Below the pieces are notes generated by a model, which was given only the letters and a program-made list of their open reading frames with translations, was not told the origin of the DNA and did no database searches. Below are positions 28,894 through 37,233 of a stretch of DNA of 37,233 nucleotides, one piece after another (positions within the stretch are counted from its first letter, which is position 1; each line of letters begins with the position of its first letter). The translations under genes and the position numbers were made by a program. Where the stretch lies: contig NZ_LZHH01000011.1 in assembly GCF_001690595.1 (NCBI RefSeq), positions 1-37,233 on the forward strand, written 5' to 3'. This DNA is from Gilliamella sp. Choc5-1. Lineage in GTDB: Bacteria; Pseudomonadota; Gammaproteobacteria; Enterobacterales; Orbaceae.

Positions 28894-29735
28894 TATACCT
28901 TATTTTTTTCTGCAAGCGTCGCCTGCACAATCCGCAACGCATCAAACGTTTCTTTTACATCATGCACACGAATAATCTGCGCCCCTTTCATTGCCGCTAT
29001 CACCGCACAAGAAACACTGCCTAACATTCGCTCTTGCGGTGGGACATTTAGCACTTGCCCTATCATGGATTTTCGTGACATGCCGACTAATAAAGGCAAG
29101 TTGAAATGGTGGAATTGTTCAAGTGTTGCTAATAGTCGGTAATTGTGCGCTAGTGTTTTACCAAATCCAAAACCGGGATCAAGGATGATTTTTTGGCGGT
29201 CAATTCCGGCGTTTATGCAACGTTCGATCTGTTTTGCAAAAAAGTTATCGACTTCTTGATAGATATCTTGCTCGTAGTGTGGGGCATTTTGCATGGTTTG
29301 TGGGTCGCCTTGCATGTGCATGACGCAAACAGGTAAGCCTGTTTGTGCTGCAGCTTCAAGTGCTCCGGATTCTGTTAAGGCTCGAACATCATTAATTAGG
29401 TGCGCTCCTGCTTTAGCTGATTCAGTCATCACTTGTGGCTTTGAGGTGTCAACCGAAATCCAAACATCAAAATAACGAGCAACTTTTTCAACTAAAGGCA
29501 CTACTCTATCTAGCTCTTCTTCAACTGATACGATGGCTGCACCTGGGCGAGTTGATTCTCCCCCTATATCAATAAATGTTGCGCCTACTTGAATCATGCT
29601 GTCAACACGGCGCATGGCGTCATCAAGGTTGTTATAATTTCCGCCATCAGAAAACGAATCAGGCGTCATATTCACAATGCCCATGACTTGCGGAAAAGAA
29701 AGATCTATTGTCTGATTTTGAAAATGTATTTCCAT
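28893..29735 (-). CDS. folP: Dihydropteroate synthase
   Basis: FolP condenses p-aminobenzoate with dihydropterin diphosphate in folate synthesis and is the target of sulfonamides. The 280-residue TIM barrel shows MGIVNMTPDSFSDGGNY (18-34) with the diphosphate-binding asparagine, GGESTRPGA (58-66), LINDVRAL, ILDPGFGFGKT, GMSRKSMIG and the final RVHDVKET. No insertion in the sulfonamide loop regions is apparent by eye. AAGG is nine bases before the ATG. In E. coli glmM follows folP; here ubiA stands opposite and glmM is not in the window. A terminator separates it from ftsH. Confidence 0.96.
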   Translation of the reverse strand: MEIHFQNQTIDLSFPQVMGIVNMTPDSFSDGGNYNNLDDAMRRVDSMIQVGATFIDIGGESTRPGAAIVSVEEELDRVVPLVEKVARYFDVWISVDTSKPQVMTESAKAGAHLINDVRALTESGALEAAAQTGLPVCVMHMQGDPQTMQNAPHYEQDIYQEVDNFFAKQIERCINAGIDRQKIILDPGFGFGKTLAHNYRLLATLEQFHHFNLPLLVGMSRKSMIGQVLNVPPQERMLGSVSCAVIAAMKGAQIIRVHDVKETFDALRIVQATLAEKNKV

Positions 29736-29798
29736 GATTAACAGCCTTATTAAGGTTATACTATGCGATTGTGTTTATTTATAAGGTATTTTATCGAT

Positions 29799-29820
29799 AA
29801 AAAACGCGCCGTAGCGCGTT
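29799..29820 (-). terminator. Rho-independent terminator after ftsH with a UACG tetraloop
   Basis: AACGCGC (29803-29809) pairs exactly with GCGCGTT (29814-29820). On the minus strand the loop is TACG closed by C-G, an UNCG-type tetraloop of high stability, followed by TTTT and TATCG. It lies 12 bases after the ftsH stop, so folP would need its own promoter or depend on read-through. Confidence 0.85.
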
Positions 29821-29832
29821 GAGTTTGGTTTA

Positions 29833-31710
29833 TTAACTTTCTGATTGTGGCGGCGTGTCATTCCCTTCATTTGGGATCTGCTTTGCTGCCTTTTCGTCAC
29901 TTTCGGTCCAGTCATCTGGTGCGGTAAGTGGGCGACGCGCAATTAAGTCTGCGACTTGTTTTGAATCAATGGTTTCGTATTTCATAAGCGCATCTTTCAT
30001 TGCATGTAATACGTCAATATTCTCCGTTAGGATTTTACGAGCTCGTTGATAATTACGGTCAATAATAGCTTTGACTTCTTCGTCAATGATGCGAGCTGTT
30101 TCGTCAGAGATGTCTTTTGGGCGTCCATATTGGTTGTCGTCTGTTTCGTAAAACAGTGGTCCTAAACGATCCGAAAAGCCCCACTGTGTAACCATGGCTC
30201 TTGCATATTGTGTAGCTACTTTGATGTCATTTGATGCACCTGTTGAAATCTTGTTTGCACCATAAATAAGTTCTTCAGCAAGTCGTCCACCATAAAGTGT
30301 GGCAATGTCGCCTTCGAGCTTTTCACGACTTTCACTAACACGATCGCCTTCTGGTAAAAAGAACGTCACACCAAGGGCGCGCCCACGTGGAATGATGGTA
30401 ACTTTGTGGATCGGGTCATGATCTGGCATTAAGTGACCAATAATAGCGTGCCCAGCTTCGTGATAAGCCGTTGATATAAGTTGTTCTTGAGTCATGCTTA
30501 ACGAACGTCGTTCGGTGCCCATGTTGATTTTATCTTTGGCTTCTTCAAACTCATCCATAGTGACTAAACGTTTATTACGGCGAGCGGCAAATAATGCAGC
30601 TTCGTTGACTAAGTTTGCTAGTTCTGCACCCGAATAGCCCGGTGTACCTCGTGCTAGGACGGATAAGTCAACATCGGTTCCAAGTGGTACTTTACGAGCA
30701 TGTACCGCAAGAATTTGTTCACGTCCTTTCATGTCAGGCAAGCCAATCTGCACTTGTCGATCAAAGCGTCCTGGTCGTAATAATGCTGGATCTAAGATAT
30801 CAACGCGGTTTGTTGCTGCGATGATGATGATGCCACTGTTAGTTTCAAAGCCATCCATTTCAACAAGCATTTGGTTTAATGTTTGTTCACGTTCGTCGTG
30901 CCCACCCATTGAGCCTGCACCACGTTTGCGACCAACGGCGTCAATTTCGTCAATAAAAATAATACATGGTGAATGTTTTCGAGCTTGTTCAAATAAATCA
31001 CGCACACGCGATGCGCCAACACCAACAAACATTTCAACAAAATCAGAACCTGACATGCTGAAAAACGGAACATTAGCTTCGCCAGCAATGGCTTTGGCTA
31101 GTAGGGTTTTACCTGTTCCAGGAGGGCCTACCATCAAGATCCCTTTTGGAATTCGTCCACCAAGTTTTTGGTATTTACCAGGATCTCGTAAAAAGTCGAC
31201 CACTTCAGTTACTTCTTGTTTGGCTTCTTCACTGCCTGCCACATCGGTAAATTTAGTTTTAACTTGATCAGGGGTTAGCATTTTGGCTTTGCTTTTACCC
31301 ACTGACATTGGTCCACCTTTGCCACCACCTTGCATTTGGCGCATTATAAATAGCCAAAAACCAATAAGTAAAATAATAGGAAACCAAGAGATAAGAATGC
31401 TAACAATTAGGCTTGGTCTTTCGTCAGGACTACCATAAACAGGTACTTTATTACTCAATAGGTCATCCATCAGTTTGTCATCAATATAAGGAATATAGGT
31501 AACGTAATTGCCATTATCTTTTGTTGTGGCAACAATTTCACGCCCCTTAATATGCACTTCTTGGAGTTTACCATTCGTGATATCGGAATTAAATTGGGTA
31601 TAATTGACTTGAGGATTGCTATTAGCGATTGAGCTAAATTGATTAAATCCAGCAATCAATACTACAGCGATAATTCCCCAGATCAGTAAATTCTTCACCA
31701 TGTCGTTCAA
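29833..31710 (-). CDS. ftsH: ATP-dependent zinc metalloprotease FtsH
   Basis: FtsH is the hexameric inner-membrane AAA+ protease that degrades LpxC, sigma-32 and unassembled membrane proteins. Its 625 residues include two membrane segments (about 8-24 and 101-123) around a periplasmic domain, Walker A GPPGTGKT (195-202), Walker B IIFIDEID (250-257), the SRH region with [19 protein letters not shown] and the zinc site HEAGH (417-421). Two starts are possible. TTG 31710 has AGAGG eight bases upstream and gives [12 protein letters not shown] 31701 lacks a site. I keep the TTG, since a short MxDM extension is familiar from enteric FtsH. It lies 77 bases after rlmE, as in E. coli. Confidence 0.96.
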   Translation of the reverse strand: MNDMVKNLLIWGIIAVVLIAGFNQFSSIANSNPQVNYTQFNSDITNGKLQEVHIKGREIVATTKDNGNYVTYIPYIDDKLMDDLLSNKVPVYGSPDERPSLIVSILISWFPIILLIGFWLFIMRQMQGGGKGGPMSVGKSKAKMLTPDQVKTKFTDVAGSEEAKQEVTEVVDFLRDPGKYQKLGGRIPKGILMVGPPGTGKTLLAKAIAGEANVPFFSMSGSDFVEMFVGVGASRVRDLFEQARKHSPCIIFIDEIDAVGRKRGAGSMGGHDEREQTLNQMLVEMDGFETNSGIIIIAATNRVDILDPALLRPGRFDRQVQIGLPDMKGREQILAVHARKVPLGTDVDLSVLARGTPGYSGAELANLVNEAALFAARRNKRLVTMDEFEEAKDKINMGTERRSLSMTQEQLISTAYHEAGHAIIGHLMPDHDPIHKVTIIPRGRALGVTFFLPEGDRVSESREKLEGDIATLYGGRLAEELIYGANKISTGASNDIKVATQYARAMVTQWGFSDRLGPLFYETDDNQYGRPKDISDETARIIDEEVKAIIDRNYQRARKILTENIDVLHAMKDALMKYETIDSKQVADLIARRPLTAPDDWTESDEKAAKQIPNEGNDTPPQSES

Positions 31711-31787
31711 AAGAAAAACCTCTCATAAAAAATTAACAGTTACGACTAAATTTAACGAAGTATGGTACTACAAAATTATACAACTGG

Positions 31788-32414
31788 CTACTTCATACCC
31801 ATTGCAACAATATAAACTTCTCGAGACCTTGCTCGCGATGCTTCTGGTTTGCGAATTTTGACTGTTTTGAACATGTCTCTTACCTGTTTTAGGTAAGTTT
31901 CAAATCCTTCGCCTTGAAACACTTTCACAATAAAATTGCCGTTTGGGGCAAGTACGTCTCGACACATGTCTAACGCAAGTTCAACTAAATACATGGCTCT
32001 TGGTATGTCAACGGCTGGCTGTCCGCTCATGTTCGGTGCCATGTCTGACATAACAACTTGGACTTTTTCTTCACCCACTCGTTCAAGTAAAGCCTTTAAA
32101 ACGGCTTCATCACGAAAATCGCCTTGAAGAAAGTCAACTCCCACAATCGGATCCATTGGTAGTAAGTCACACGCAATAATGCGGCCTTTATTACCAATAA
32201 GCGATGCAACATATTGTGACCACCCACCAGGCGCTGCACCTAAATCAACAACGGTTATTCCTGGTTTGAATAGTTTGTCACTTTTTTGAATTTCTTCTAA
32301 TTTGAACCATGCTCTGGATCGTAGTCCTTTTTTTTGTGCTTGTTGCACAAAGCGATCTTTAAAATGCTCATTGAGCCAACGTGTCGAGCTTGCTGAGCGT
32401 TTTTTGTTACTCAC
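31788..32414 (-). CDS. rlmE: 23S rRNA 2'-O-methyltransferase RlmE (FtsJ/RrmJ)
   Basis: RlmE methylates the 2'-OH of U2552 in the 23S rRNA A-loop late in 50S assembly. The 208-residue product has the SAM-binding [13 protein letters not shown] motif (55-67) and the complete K38-D124-K164-E199 catalytic tetrad. It starts with GTG at 32414, preceded by AAGGA. In E. coli rrmJ-ftsH is a heat-shock operon and the same pair is adjacent here. A promoter candidate is seen at 32463-32491; it looks like sigma-70, not sigma-32. Confidence 0.96.
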   Translation of the reverse strand: MSNKKRSASSTRWLNEHFKDRFVQQAQKKGLRSRAWFKLEEIQKSDKLFKPGITVVDLGAAPGGWSQYVASLIGNKGRIIACDLLPMDPIVGVDFLQGDFRDEAVLKALLERVGEEKVQVVMSDMAPNMSGQPAVDIPRAMYLVELALDMCRDVLAPNGNFIVKVFQGEGFETYLKQVRDMFKTVKIRKPEASRARSREVYIVAMGMK

Positions 32415-32462
32415 AGCGAATAAATCCTTAATGTAAAGAGGTCACTTCATTGATTACAAATA

Positions 32463-32491
32463 TATATAAGGGTAGAATAGCAAAATTGCAA
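32463..32491 (-). promoter_or_regulatory. Candidate promoter of rlmE-ftsH
   Basis: On the minus strand TTGCAA (32486-32491) and TATATA (32463-32468) are separated by 17 bases. The start of transcription would be near 32456, about 40 bases before the rlmE GTG. AT-rich surroundings make chance matches likely, so confidence is moderate. Confidence 0.45.
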
Positions 32492-32511
32492 CTTAATGTG
32501 ATAAAAATTTA

Positions 32512-32808
32512 ATGAATTTATCGAATAAACAAAAACAGTATTTAAAAAGTGAAGCGCATCATTTAAAGCCTATTGTGATGATTGGGGCTAATGGATTTAC
32601 CGAAGGCGTACTTGCCGAAATTGACCATGCGTTAAATTTTCATGAGTTAATCAAAATTAAGGTTTCTGCTGAAGACCGCGAAACTAAAAAGCTTATTTGC
32701 GATGCGATTATTCGTGAAACAAAAGCATTACCCGTACAATTGGTAGGTTCTAATTTTACGATTTTTAGACCAAGTGAAGATAAAAAAATCACTTTACCTA
32801 AATCTTAA
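32512..32808 (+). CDS. yhbY: Ribosome assembly RNA-binding protein YhbY
   Basis: YhbY is a CRM-domain protein that binds the pre-50S particle. The 98-residue product has the domain throughout: LSNKQKQYLKSEAHHLKPIV, the GANG loop (GxxG) in MIGANGFTEGVLAEID, LIKIKVSAEDRETKK and LVGSNFTIFRPSEDKK. It is divergent from rlmE and convergent with greA, the same arrangement as in E. coli, which supports both identity and chromosomal context. Confidence 0.95.
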   Translation: MNLSNKQKQYLKSEAHHLKPIVMIGANGFTEGVLAEIDHALNFHELIKIKVSAEDRETKKLICDAIIRETKALPVQLVGSNFTIFRPSEDKKITLPKS

Positions 32809-32810
32809 AT

Positions 32811-32837
32811 AAAAATAACAGGGCCATTTGCCCTGTT
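32811..32837. terminator. Terminator between yhbY and greA
   Basis: AACAGGGC (32817-32824) pairs exactly with GCCCTGTT (32830-32837), with a five-base loop. On the minus strand it is followed by ATTTTTATTT and so ends greA; on the plus strand it follows the yhbY stop by eight bases with a weaker GCTTTATC tail. Confidence 0.8.
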
Positions 32838-32868
32838 GCTTTATCTATTGTTGTTAAAGTTGTTTTTA

Positions 32869-33345
32869 CTAGATATATTCAACTTTAATAATGTCAAATT
32901 CGACATCACCACCAGGTGTTTTGATTTGTACTGTGTCGCCATCTTCTTTACCGATTAGCCCACGGGCAATAGGTGAGTTAACCGAAATAAGGTTTTGTCT
33001 ATAATCTGCTTCGTCATCACCAACGATGCGATAGGTTATTTCTTCGTCGGTTTCGATATTAACGACAGTCACAGTAGCGCCAAAAATAATACGTCCAGTA
33101 TTTTTTACTTTGGTTATGTCTATAATTTGTGCTTGTGATAATTTGCCTTCAATTTCTTGAATTCGACCCTCACAAAAACCTTGTTGTTCTCTGGCTGCGT
33201 GGTATTCAGCATTTTCTTTTAAATCGCCGTGTGCTCTTGCTTCTGCAATGGCTGCTGTAATTTGTGGCCTTTTGACATTTTTTAGCTCTTCTAGTTCAGC
33301 ACGTAATAGTTCAGCTCCCTTTACTGTCATTGGGATTTGTTTCAT
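32869..33345 (-). CDS. greA: Transcription elongation factor GreA
   Basis: GreA enters the RNA polymerase secondary channel and triggers cleavage of backtracked RNA. The 158-residue product has the N-terminal coiled coil (about 1-75) with the conserved tip acidic residues in ELEELKNV, the [31 protein letters not shown] stretch (in part) and the C-terminal FKBP-like domain with [15 protein letters not shown]. It is full length. It stands alone on its transcript, opposite yhbY. No GraL-like leader structure was checked in detail. Confidence 0.97.
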   Translation of the reverse strand: MKQIPMTVKGAELLRAELEELKNVKRPQITAAIAEARAHGDLKENAEYHAAREQQGFCEGRIQEIEGKLSQAQIIDITKVKNTGRIIFGATVTVVNIETDEEITYRIVGDDEADYRQNLISVNSPIARGLIGKEDGDTVQIKTPGGDVEFDIIKVEYI

Positions 33346-33593
33346 CTAGGTATCTCCCGTTTTTACTTATTTAGTAAATAAAAATAACTATCCCTTAACT
33401 TAATTAAAATAAAAAGGGAAAGTGAATTGTCCTGTTGGTTATTTAACAACATTATTATAGTCAATCTTTATATATTAACTGTAAAGCTTGTTGAATAACA
33501 AATCATTTATGCTGAAAATGAGATGATATTTTGATTAAGATCGGTTATCGTAATGTAATTATTAGCTGTTTATTATAATAATTACATTTATTT

Positions 33594-35225
33594 ATGCGAC
33601 GTTTACGATTTTATATAATCATTTTATTATCCATTATTTGGTTTTTTGTTTTATTGTCCTATTTTGTCATACAAACCTCGTTCGGAGCCAAGATAGTTAG
33701 TCAGCAATTATCTAAATATAGCTGTTATACAATTTCAATCGGTAGTGTCCATCACTCTTTTTCAAATTTCTATGAATTGGTTTTTGATAACGTTGTTGTA
33801 AAAAACGATAGACAAGAGATTGTTAATGTACCAACAATCGTTGTAGGGTTAGATAAAACTCATTTATGGCAATTAACCCATTTTAATTATGTTATTGTCA
33901 TTAATGGAACCATTAATCATGCTGATAATGATGGTCAATTTAGCCATTATGATTTTTCGACTAATACGCTGAAATTAGTTGACTCAACCGTTAATATTTC
34001 AGTTAATAGTGGGCAAGATAAACTTTCATTTACACAACTAAATGGTGGCGTTAAACCATTTTCGTTATCAGCGGTTTCGTTATCAGGGGAAGATAAATAC
34101 CAATTTGATTTTTCTTCGCAAGTAGTATTGGTCAATCAAGTTCCTATCAAATCAATGCTTATTCAAGGATTTCATCGTGATGGTGTTACTACAGTGACTA
34201 ATTTAGGTGGTAATATTGATAATGGCTTTTTTGTTAGTAAATTAAAAATACTTGCTAATAATCATTTAAATATTGATAAGATACAACTACATAATATTAA
34301 TTTCCAATCAACCGATAAGGATTTTTGGAATAGGTATTCTCATATTGTGCCAAATATGGCGATCAAGCAGTTATCGATATTTGAAAGTAGCATACAATTG
34401 CCTAATTTTTTAATTGAAAAAGGTAATATTGAGGCAACTAACCTGAGTTATGATGATAAATGGCATTTTGATCAAAGTACGTTTGTTTTTAATGCTGATC
34501 ATGTTGTGTGGCATGATGAGGAGTTTGCGTCGGTGTTGGCTCAATTATCATCTAATGATCAAGAGGTGACGATCAAAAAAGTGCTAGCCAAATGGAATAA
34601 AGGTAGTATGAATTTTGCAGGAAAATGGAAAGATAGCACCTTACATTTAGATCAATTAACATTATCAGATATTAATTATCAGCTTCCTGAAAAGCTAGAA
34701 TTTTCGGCGTTACCGAGTATTTTTAAGAGCATCAAAGTAGATAAGCTTACTGCTTTACAAAGTTTGATAATTAGAAAATATAGCGATTTTCCTTTTACTT
34801 TATATAACTTTCAGGTTTCTGGTACGGATGTTGTTTTAGCGAAAGATCACAAATTAGGCTTTTTTGCAGGAACAACTTTTTTTAAATCAGAAAAAGGCTC
34901 ATTTAATCGAATTGATGCTAGTTATCTTGATTTGATTTTAAAATTTGATGATGAAAATCATGCATCGTTAATCTTTAGTACTTTAGTTAGTGGTGGTATG
35001 ATTGAGTCAAATGCACACGTTGATTTATCGCAAAATGAACCATTATCTTTGCAATTTAATGCTTATGGTGTAACCAGTTCATTGCTAGAAAACTGGAAAT
35101 TGGTGAAACAGCCACCAAAAGCCATGAATTATTCGGTGAATTTGCAAGGAAAATTATTGCCGTTTAGTTTTTCAGGTGTATTTTCTAGTGATGGCAATAA
35201 TTATATTATTAAGCATGAACATTGA
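33594..35225 (+). CDS. yicH: AsmA-family protein, YicH-like
   Basis: The 543-residue product has one N-terminal membrane segment (about residues 6-28) and then a long beta-rich periplasmic region typical of the AsmA/bridge-like lipid transport superfamily. I recognise E. coli YicH features: TSFGAKIVSQQLSKYSCYTI with GSVHHSFS after the membrane segment, NGGVKPFS near residue 150, a NLGGNIDNG segment, and later YSDFPFTLYNFQVSG with DHKLGFFAG and FNRIDASYLDLIL. YicH itself has no settled function; the superfamily is linked to lipid transport between membranes and envelope integrity. Compared with E. coli, it lies beside hslR rather than near its usual neighbours. It is strongly AT-rich and has no clear ribosome binding site. 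Confidence 0.75.
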   Translation: MRRLRFYIIILLSIIWFFVLLSYFVIQTSFGAKIVSQQLSKYSCYTISIGSVHHSFSNFYELVFDNVVVKNDRQEIVNVPTIVVGLDKTHLWQLTHFNYVIVINGTINHADNDGQFSHYDFSTNTLKLVDSTVNISVNSGQDKLSFTQLNGGVKPFSLSAVSLSGEDKYQFDFSSQVVLVNQVPIKSMLIQGFHRDGVTTVTNLGGNIDNGFFVSKLKILANNHLNIDKIQLHNINFQSTDKDFWNRYSHIVPNMAIKQLSIFESSIQLPNFLIEKGNIEATNLSYDDKWHFDQSTFVFNADHVVWHDEEFASVLAQLSSNDQEVTIKKVLAKWNKGSMNFAGKWKDSTLHLDQLTLSDINYQLPEKLEFSALPSIFKSIKVDKLTALQSLIIRKYSDFPFTLYNFQVSGTDVVLAKDHKLGFFAGTTFFKSEKGSFNRIDASYLDLILKFDDENHASLIFSTLVSGGMIESNAHVDLSQNEPLSLQFNAYGVTSSLLENWKLVKQPPKAMNYSVNLQGKLLPFSFSGVFSSDGNNYIIKHEH

Positions 35226-35324
35226 TTTTTACAAAAACATTCTTATATAACTGGTTAAGATGTTTAAGGTATTATGTGTCTTTGAGTGTGAAAGACTTTA
35301 TAATAAGTGGTATGTGAGGATGTA

Positions 35325-35723
35325 ATGGTTCTTGTTCGATTAGATAAATGGCTTTGGGCCGCAAGGTTTTATAAGTCACGAGCATTAGCCCGTGAAATGA
35401 TTGATGGCGGTAAAGTGCATTATAATGGTCAACGTACTAAACCAAGTAAAATTGTTGAAGTTGGTGCAACTATAACGCTTCGTCAAGGTTCCGATCAAAG
35501 AACTATTCAAATTTTAGCTATTAGTGAACAACGAAGAACGGCCACTGAAGCTCAACAACTTTATCAAGAAACTTCTGACAGCATTGCTAAACGTGAAGCA
35601 ATAGCACAAGCACGTAAACTTAATGCATTGACAATGCCTCATCCAGATAGAAAGCCAGATAAAAAGGAGCGGCGTGATTTGATTAAATTTAAATATGATA
35701 GGCAACAAGATGACAACAGTTAA
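35325..35723 (+). CDS. hslR: Heat shock protein Hsp15 (HslR)
   Basis: HslR is a small S4-domain RNA-binding protein that binds stalled 50S subunits carrying a nascent chain. The product from ATG 35325 has 132 residues (133 in E. coli) with the S4 fold [22 protein letters not shown] and [20 protein letters not shown], then the conserved basic tail [25 protein letters not shown] at 35316-35320 supports this start over the GTG at 35307. A TATAAT at 35299-35304 may be the -10 of its promoter, without an obvious -35 or sigma-32 box. It overlaps hslO by 14 bases. Confidence 0.95.
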   Translation: MVLVRLDKWLWAARFYKSRALAREMIDGGKVHYNGQRTKPSKIVEVGATITLRQGSDQRTIQILAISEQRRTATEAQQLYQETSDSIAKREAIAQARKLNALTMPHPDRKPDKKERRDLIKFKYDRQQDDNS

Positions 35724-36588
35724 TATGGATACTTTAAATCGATTTTTATTTGATAACCACCCAATCCGTGGTGAAATTACCCGTCTTGAACAAACATACC
35801 AAGCGGTGTTAGATAATCATACTTACCCTGTTGCAGTACAAAATTTACTTGGAGAATTATTGGTTGTAACCAGTTTATTAACAGCAACACTAAAATTTGA
35901 GGGTGATATTGCGGTTCAGTTGCAAGGTGATGGAGCGTTATCGTTAGCCGTTGTTAATGGTAATGATCAGCAACAGTTGCGTGGCGTTGCTCGGGTTAAT
36001 GGTGAAATTGCTGACGACGCAACACTCAAAGATATGGTGGGTAATGGTTATATTGTTATTACTATTACACCTAAAAATGGCGAGCGTTATCAAGGTATTG
36101 TCGGGTTAGAAAAAGATACACTTATTGGTTGCATCGAAAACTATTTTATGCAATCAGAGCAGCTTCCTACTCGTTTATTTGTGAAAACAGGTGTACATAA
36201 TAATAAGCCAATGGCAGCAGGTATTTTATTACAAATTTTGCCGGCTAATGATGATACTGCTGAATCATTTGAGCACCTAAGCGCATTAACCGAAACAATT
36301 ACGGCTGATGAGTTATTACAGCTCTCTACTGACGAGATTTTGTATCGTTTATATAATCAAGAACAAGTGCGTCTTTTTGAAACACATGATATTACTTTTA
36401 AGTGCGGTTGTTCACGCCAACGTTGTGAAGATAGTTTAATGACGTTACCCGCTAACGAAATTGATGAGATCTTAAGTGAAGATGGCGGTAATATTGATAT
36501 TCATTGTGATTATTGTGGAAAGCATTATTTGTTTGATTCTATCGATATTGCTGAAATAAGAAATAGGCACAAGGTCAATTACCATTAA
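35710..36588 (+). CDS. hslO: Redox-regulated chaperone Hsp33 (HslO)
   Basis: Hsp33 is a holdase switched on by oxidative unfolding. From ATG 35710 it has 292 residues, the E. coli length. The zinc-binding redox switch is intact: C232 and C234 in KCGCSRQRC, and C266 and C269 in HCDYCGKHY. The N-terminal substrate-binding domain has [20 protein letters not shown] and [23 protein letters not shown] seven bases before ATG 35710 supports this start; an ATG at 35695 in the same frame lies deeper in hslR. The hslR-hslO pair is as in E. coli, where it is heat-shock induced. Confidence 0.96.
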   Translation: MTTVNMDTLNRFLFDNHPIRGEITRLEQTYQAVLDNHTYPVAVQNLLGELLVVTSLLTATLKFEGDIAVQLQGDGALSLAVVNGNDQQQLRGVARVNGEIADDATLKDMVGNGYIVITITPKNGERYQGIVGLEKDTLIGCIENYFMQSEQLPTRLFVKTGVHNNKPMAAGILLQILPANDDTAESFEHLSALTETITADELLQLSTDEILYRLYNQEQVRLFETHDITFKCGCSRQRCEDSLMTLPANEIDEILSEDGGNIDIHCDYCGKHYLFDSIDIAEIRNRHKVNYH

Positions 36589-36656
36589 CCTTTAATTTTT
36601 CAATAAAAAGATACTAAACATTATATTTATAATTGTAGAAATTCCTCATGTTGTTT

Positions 36657-36679
36657 ACAGTAATTTGAAAAATTACTGT
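36657..36679 (+). repeat. Perfect inverted repeat after hslO
   Basis: ACAGTAATTT (36657-36666) pairs exactly with AAATTACTGT (36670-36679) around a three-base loop. It lies 68 bases after the hslO stop. No T-run follows on the plus strand, so it is not a standard hslO terminator; it might be an RNA stability element or protein site. Confidence 0.4.
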
Positions 36680-36692
36680 TATAAGTATCCAT

Positions 36693-36732
36693 AAAAAAAA
36701 TTAACGCTCTATCACAGTCAAGCGATAGGGCG
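36693..36732 (-). terminator. Candidate terminator facing transcripts from the insertion sequence
   Basis: CGCTCTATC (36705-36713) pairs with GATAGGGCG (36724-36732), with one wobble or mismatch position and a 10-base loop. On the minus strand it is followed by TTAA and a T8 run (36693-36700). It would stop transcripts leaving the insertion sequence toward hslO. Confidence 0.5.
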
Positions 36733-36763
36733 CTGATATTATAAAGAAAAATAACCATTACTA

Positions 36764-37233
36764 TGGAATGGCAACACATTTTCAAACAAAAAAATTAAGG
36801 GGTAAGTGTTTTTTAAATTCAACGGGAGGCAAGTAGCCTAACGAAGAATGTAATCGTTTATGATTATACCAATAAGCATAAGCCGAAAAAGCGCGTTGTA
36901 ACTCAGCCGTTGAGTTGAAACGTTGGCCTTTTACAAATTCCGTTTTAATTGTTTTAAATGTCGCTTCCGCTACCGCATTGTCATAAGGACATCCTTTCTT
37001 GCTTAATGAATGCGTGATATTAAATGTCTTAAAACAATCCGCTAATAACCGATTATCAAACTCTTTACCTCGGTCTGAATGAAATAAATCTAATTTCGAT
37101 AATGGCAGTTTAATTTGGCTTAATGCCGACATAACAAGCTCTGCTGTTTTATGTTGACCAACATGGTAACCGACAATCTGCCTATCGGATAAGTTCACTA
37201 AAACACATAAATAGTTCCAACGTTGCTTAACTT
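36764..37233 (-). mobile_element. IS3-family insertion sequence, one end only
   Basis: The window ends inside an insertion sequence whose transposase reads inward from the right. The near end should lie just past the transposase stop. A TGG at 36764, in TGGAATGGCAACACATTTTC, is a possible terminal TG but the matching inverted repeat is outside the window, so the boundary is a guess within a few tens of bases. No target duplication can be checked. Confidence 0.45.
36782..37233 (-). CDS. IS3-family transposase OrfB, C-terminal part (5' end outside window)
   Basis: This is the catalytic integrase-core (rve) part of an IS3-family transposase. The frame remains open to the window edge, so the GTG at 37196-37198 is internal; the residues before it read VKQRWNYLCVLVNLSDRQ, a standard IS3 OrfB stretch following the first catalytic Asp. 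The second Asp lies in FHSDRGKEFDN and the catalytic Glu in DNAVAEATFKTIKTEF. The C-terminal YWYNHKRLHSSLGYLPPVEF is also typical. The visible part has no frameshift or early stop, so the copy may be functional, but OrfA and the left half are unseen. Confidence 0.93.
   Translation of the reverse strand, partial: VKQRWNYLCVLVNLSDRQIVGYHVGQHKTAELVMSALSQIKLPLSKLDLFHSDRGKEFDNRLLADCFKTFNITHSLSKKGCPYDNAVAEATFKTIKTEFVKGQRFNSTAELQRAFSAYAYWYNHKRLHSSLGYLPPVEFKKHLPLNFFV

Noticed and set aside
30731-31267. 178-residue plus-strand ORF antisense to ftsH
   Set aside because: Fully inside ftsH, with no homology or ribosome binding site; the composition is that of the complementary strand of a conserved AAA+ gene.

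Overview
The window is about 37 kb of chromosome from a low-GC gammaproteobacterium. Nearly every protein reads as a close relative of an Enterobacterales or Pasteurellales protein (ParC, ParE, TrkH, FtsH, HslO, UbiA, FliN), but base composition is AT-rich and gene order is only partly that of E. coli. This fits the Orbales (Gilliamella, Frischella, Orbus and relatives), which is inference; no rRNA is present to settle it. Almost everything is housekeeping or well-known accessory content. I did not find a clearly new multi-gene system, and the less ordinary signals are small: RNA structures, one short ORF and one divergent flagellar N-terminus.

Layout. (1) 1-6633, plus strand: flagellar export, switch and basal-body genes in Salmonella order, fliI (5' end outside the window), fliJ, fliK, then a 180-base gap with two stem-loops, then fliL-M-N-O-P-Q-R. 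(2) 6738-8320, minus strand: a PhnA/YjdM zinc-ribbon protein and a YajO-like aldo/keto reductase, each with a hairpin downstream. (3) 8508-8606: a 22-codon ORF with a ribosome binding site and terminator, not previously obvious. (4) 8623-13168, minus strand: the str operon rpsL-rpsG-fusA-tuf with a near-consensus promoter and stem-loops at the gene junctions. (5) 13346-16431, minus strand: an NCS2 purine permease and a YoaE-type TerC/CBS membrane protein, each with its own terminator. (6) 16574-23023, minus strand: parE-parC-djlA-trkH, tightly packed and likely one transcript. (7) 23376-27929, plus strand: a DMSO-reductase-type molybdoenzyme operon dmsA-dmsB-dmsC plus a TorD-family chaperone. 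(8) 28057-33345: ubiA, then the conserved block folP-ftsH-rlmE / yhbY / greA, ordered as in E. coli but without glmM after folP. (9) 33594-36588, plus strand: a YicH-type AsmA-family protein, hslR and hslO. (10) 36764-37233, minus strand: the 3' end of an IS3-family insertion sequence that runs off the window.

How the parts work together. FliI and FliJ with FliO/P/Q/R form the flagellar export machinery, FliK sets hook length, FliL sits at the stator and FliM/FliN form the switch and C-ring. RpsL, RpsG, EF-G, EF-Tu, RlmE, YhbY and HslR all act on the ribosome or translation. ParE/ParC form topoisomerase IV. DmsABC would pass electrons from menaquinol to an S- or N-oxide outside the cytoplasmic membrane in anaerobic respiration, and UbiA feeds ubiquinone synthesis for aerobic respiration, which together suggest a facultative anaerobe.
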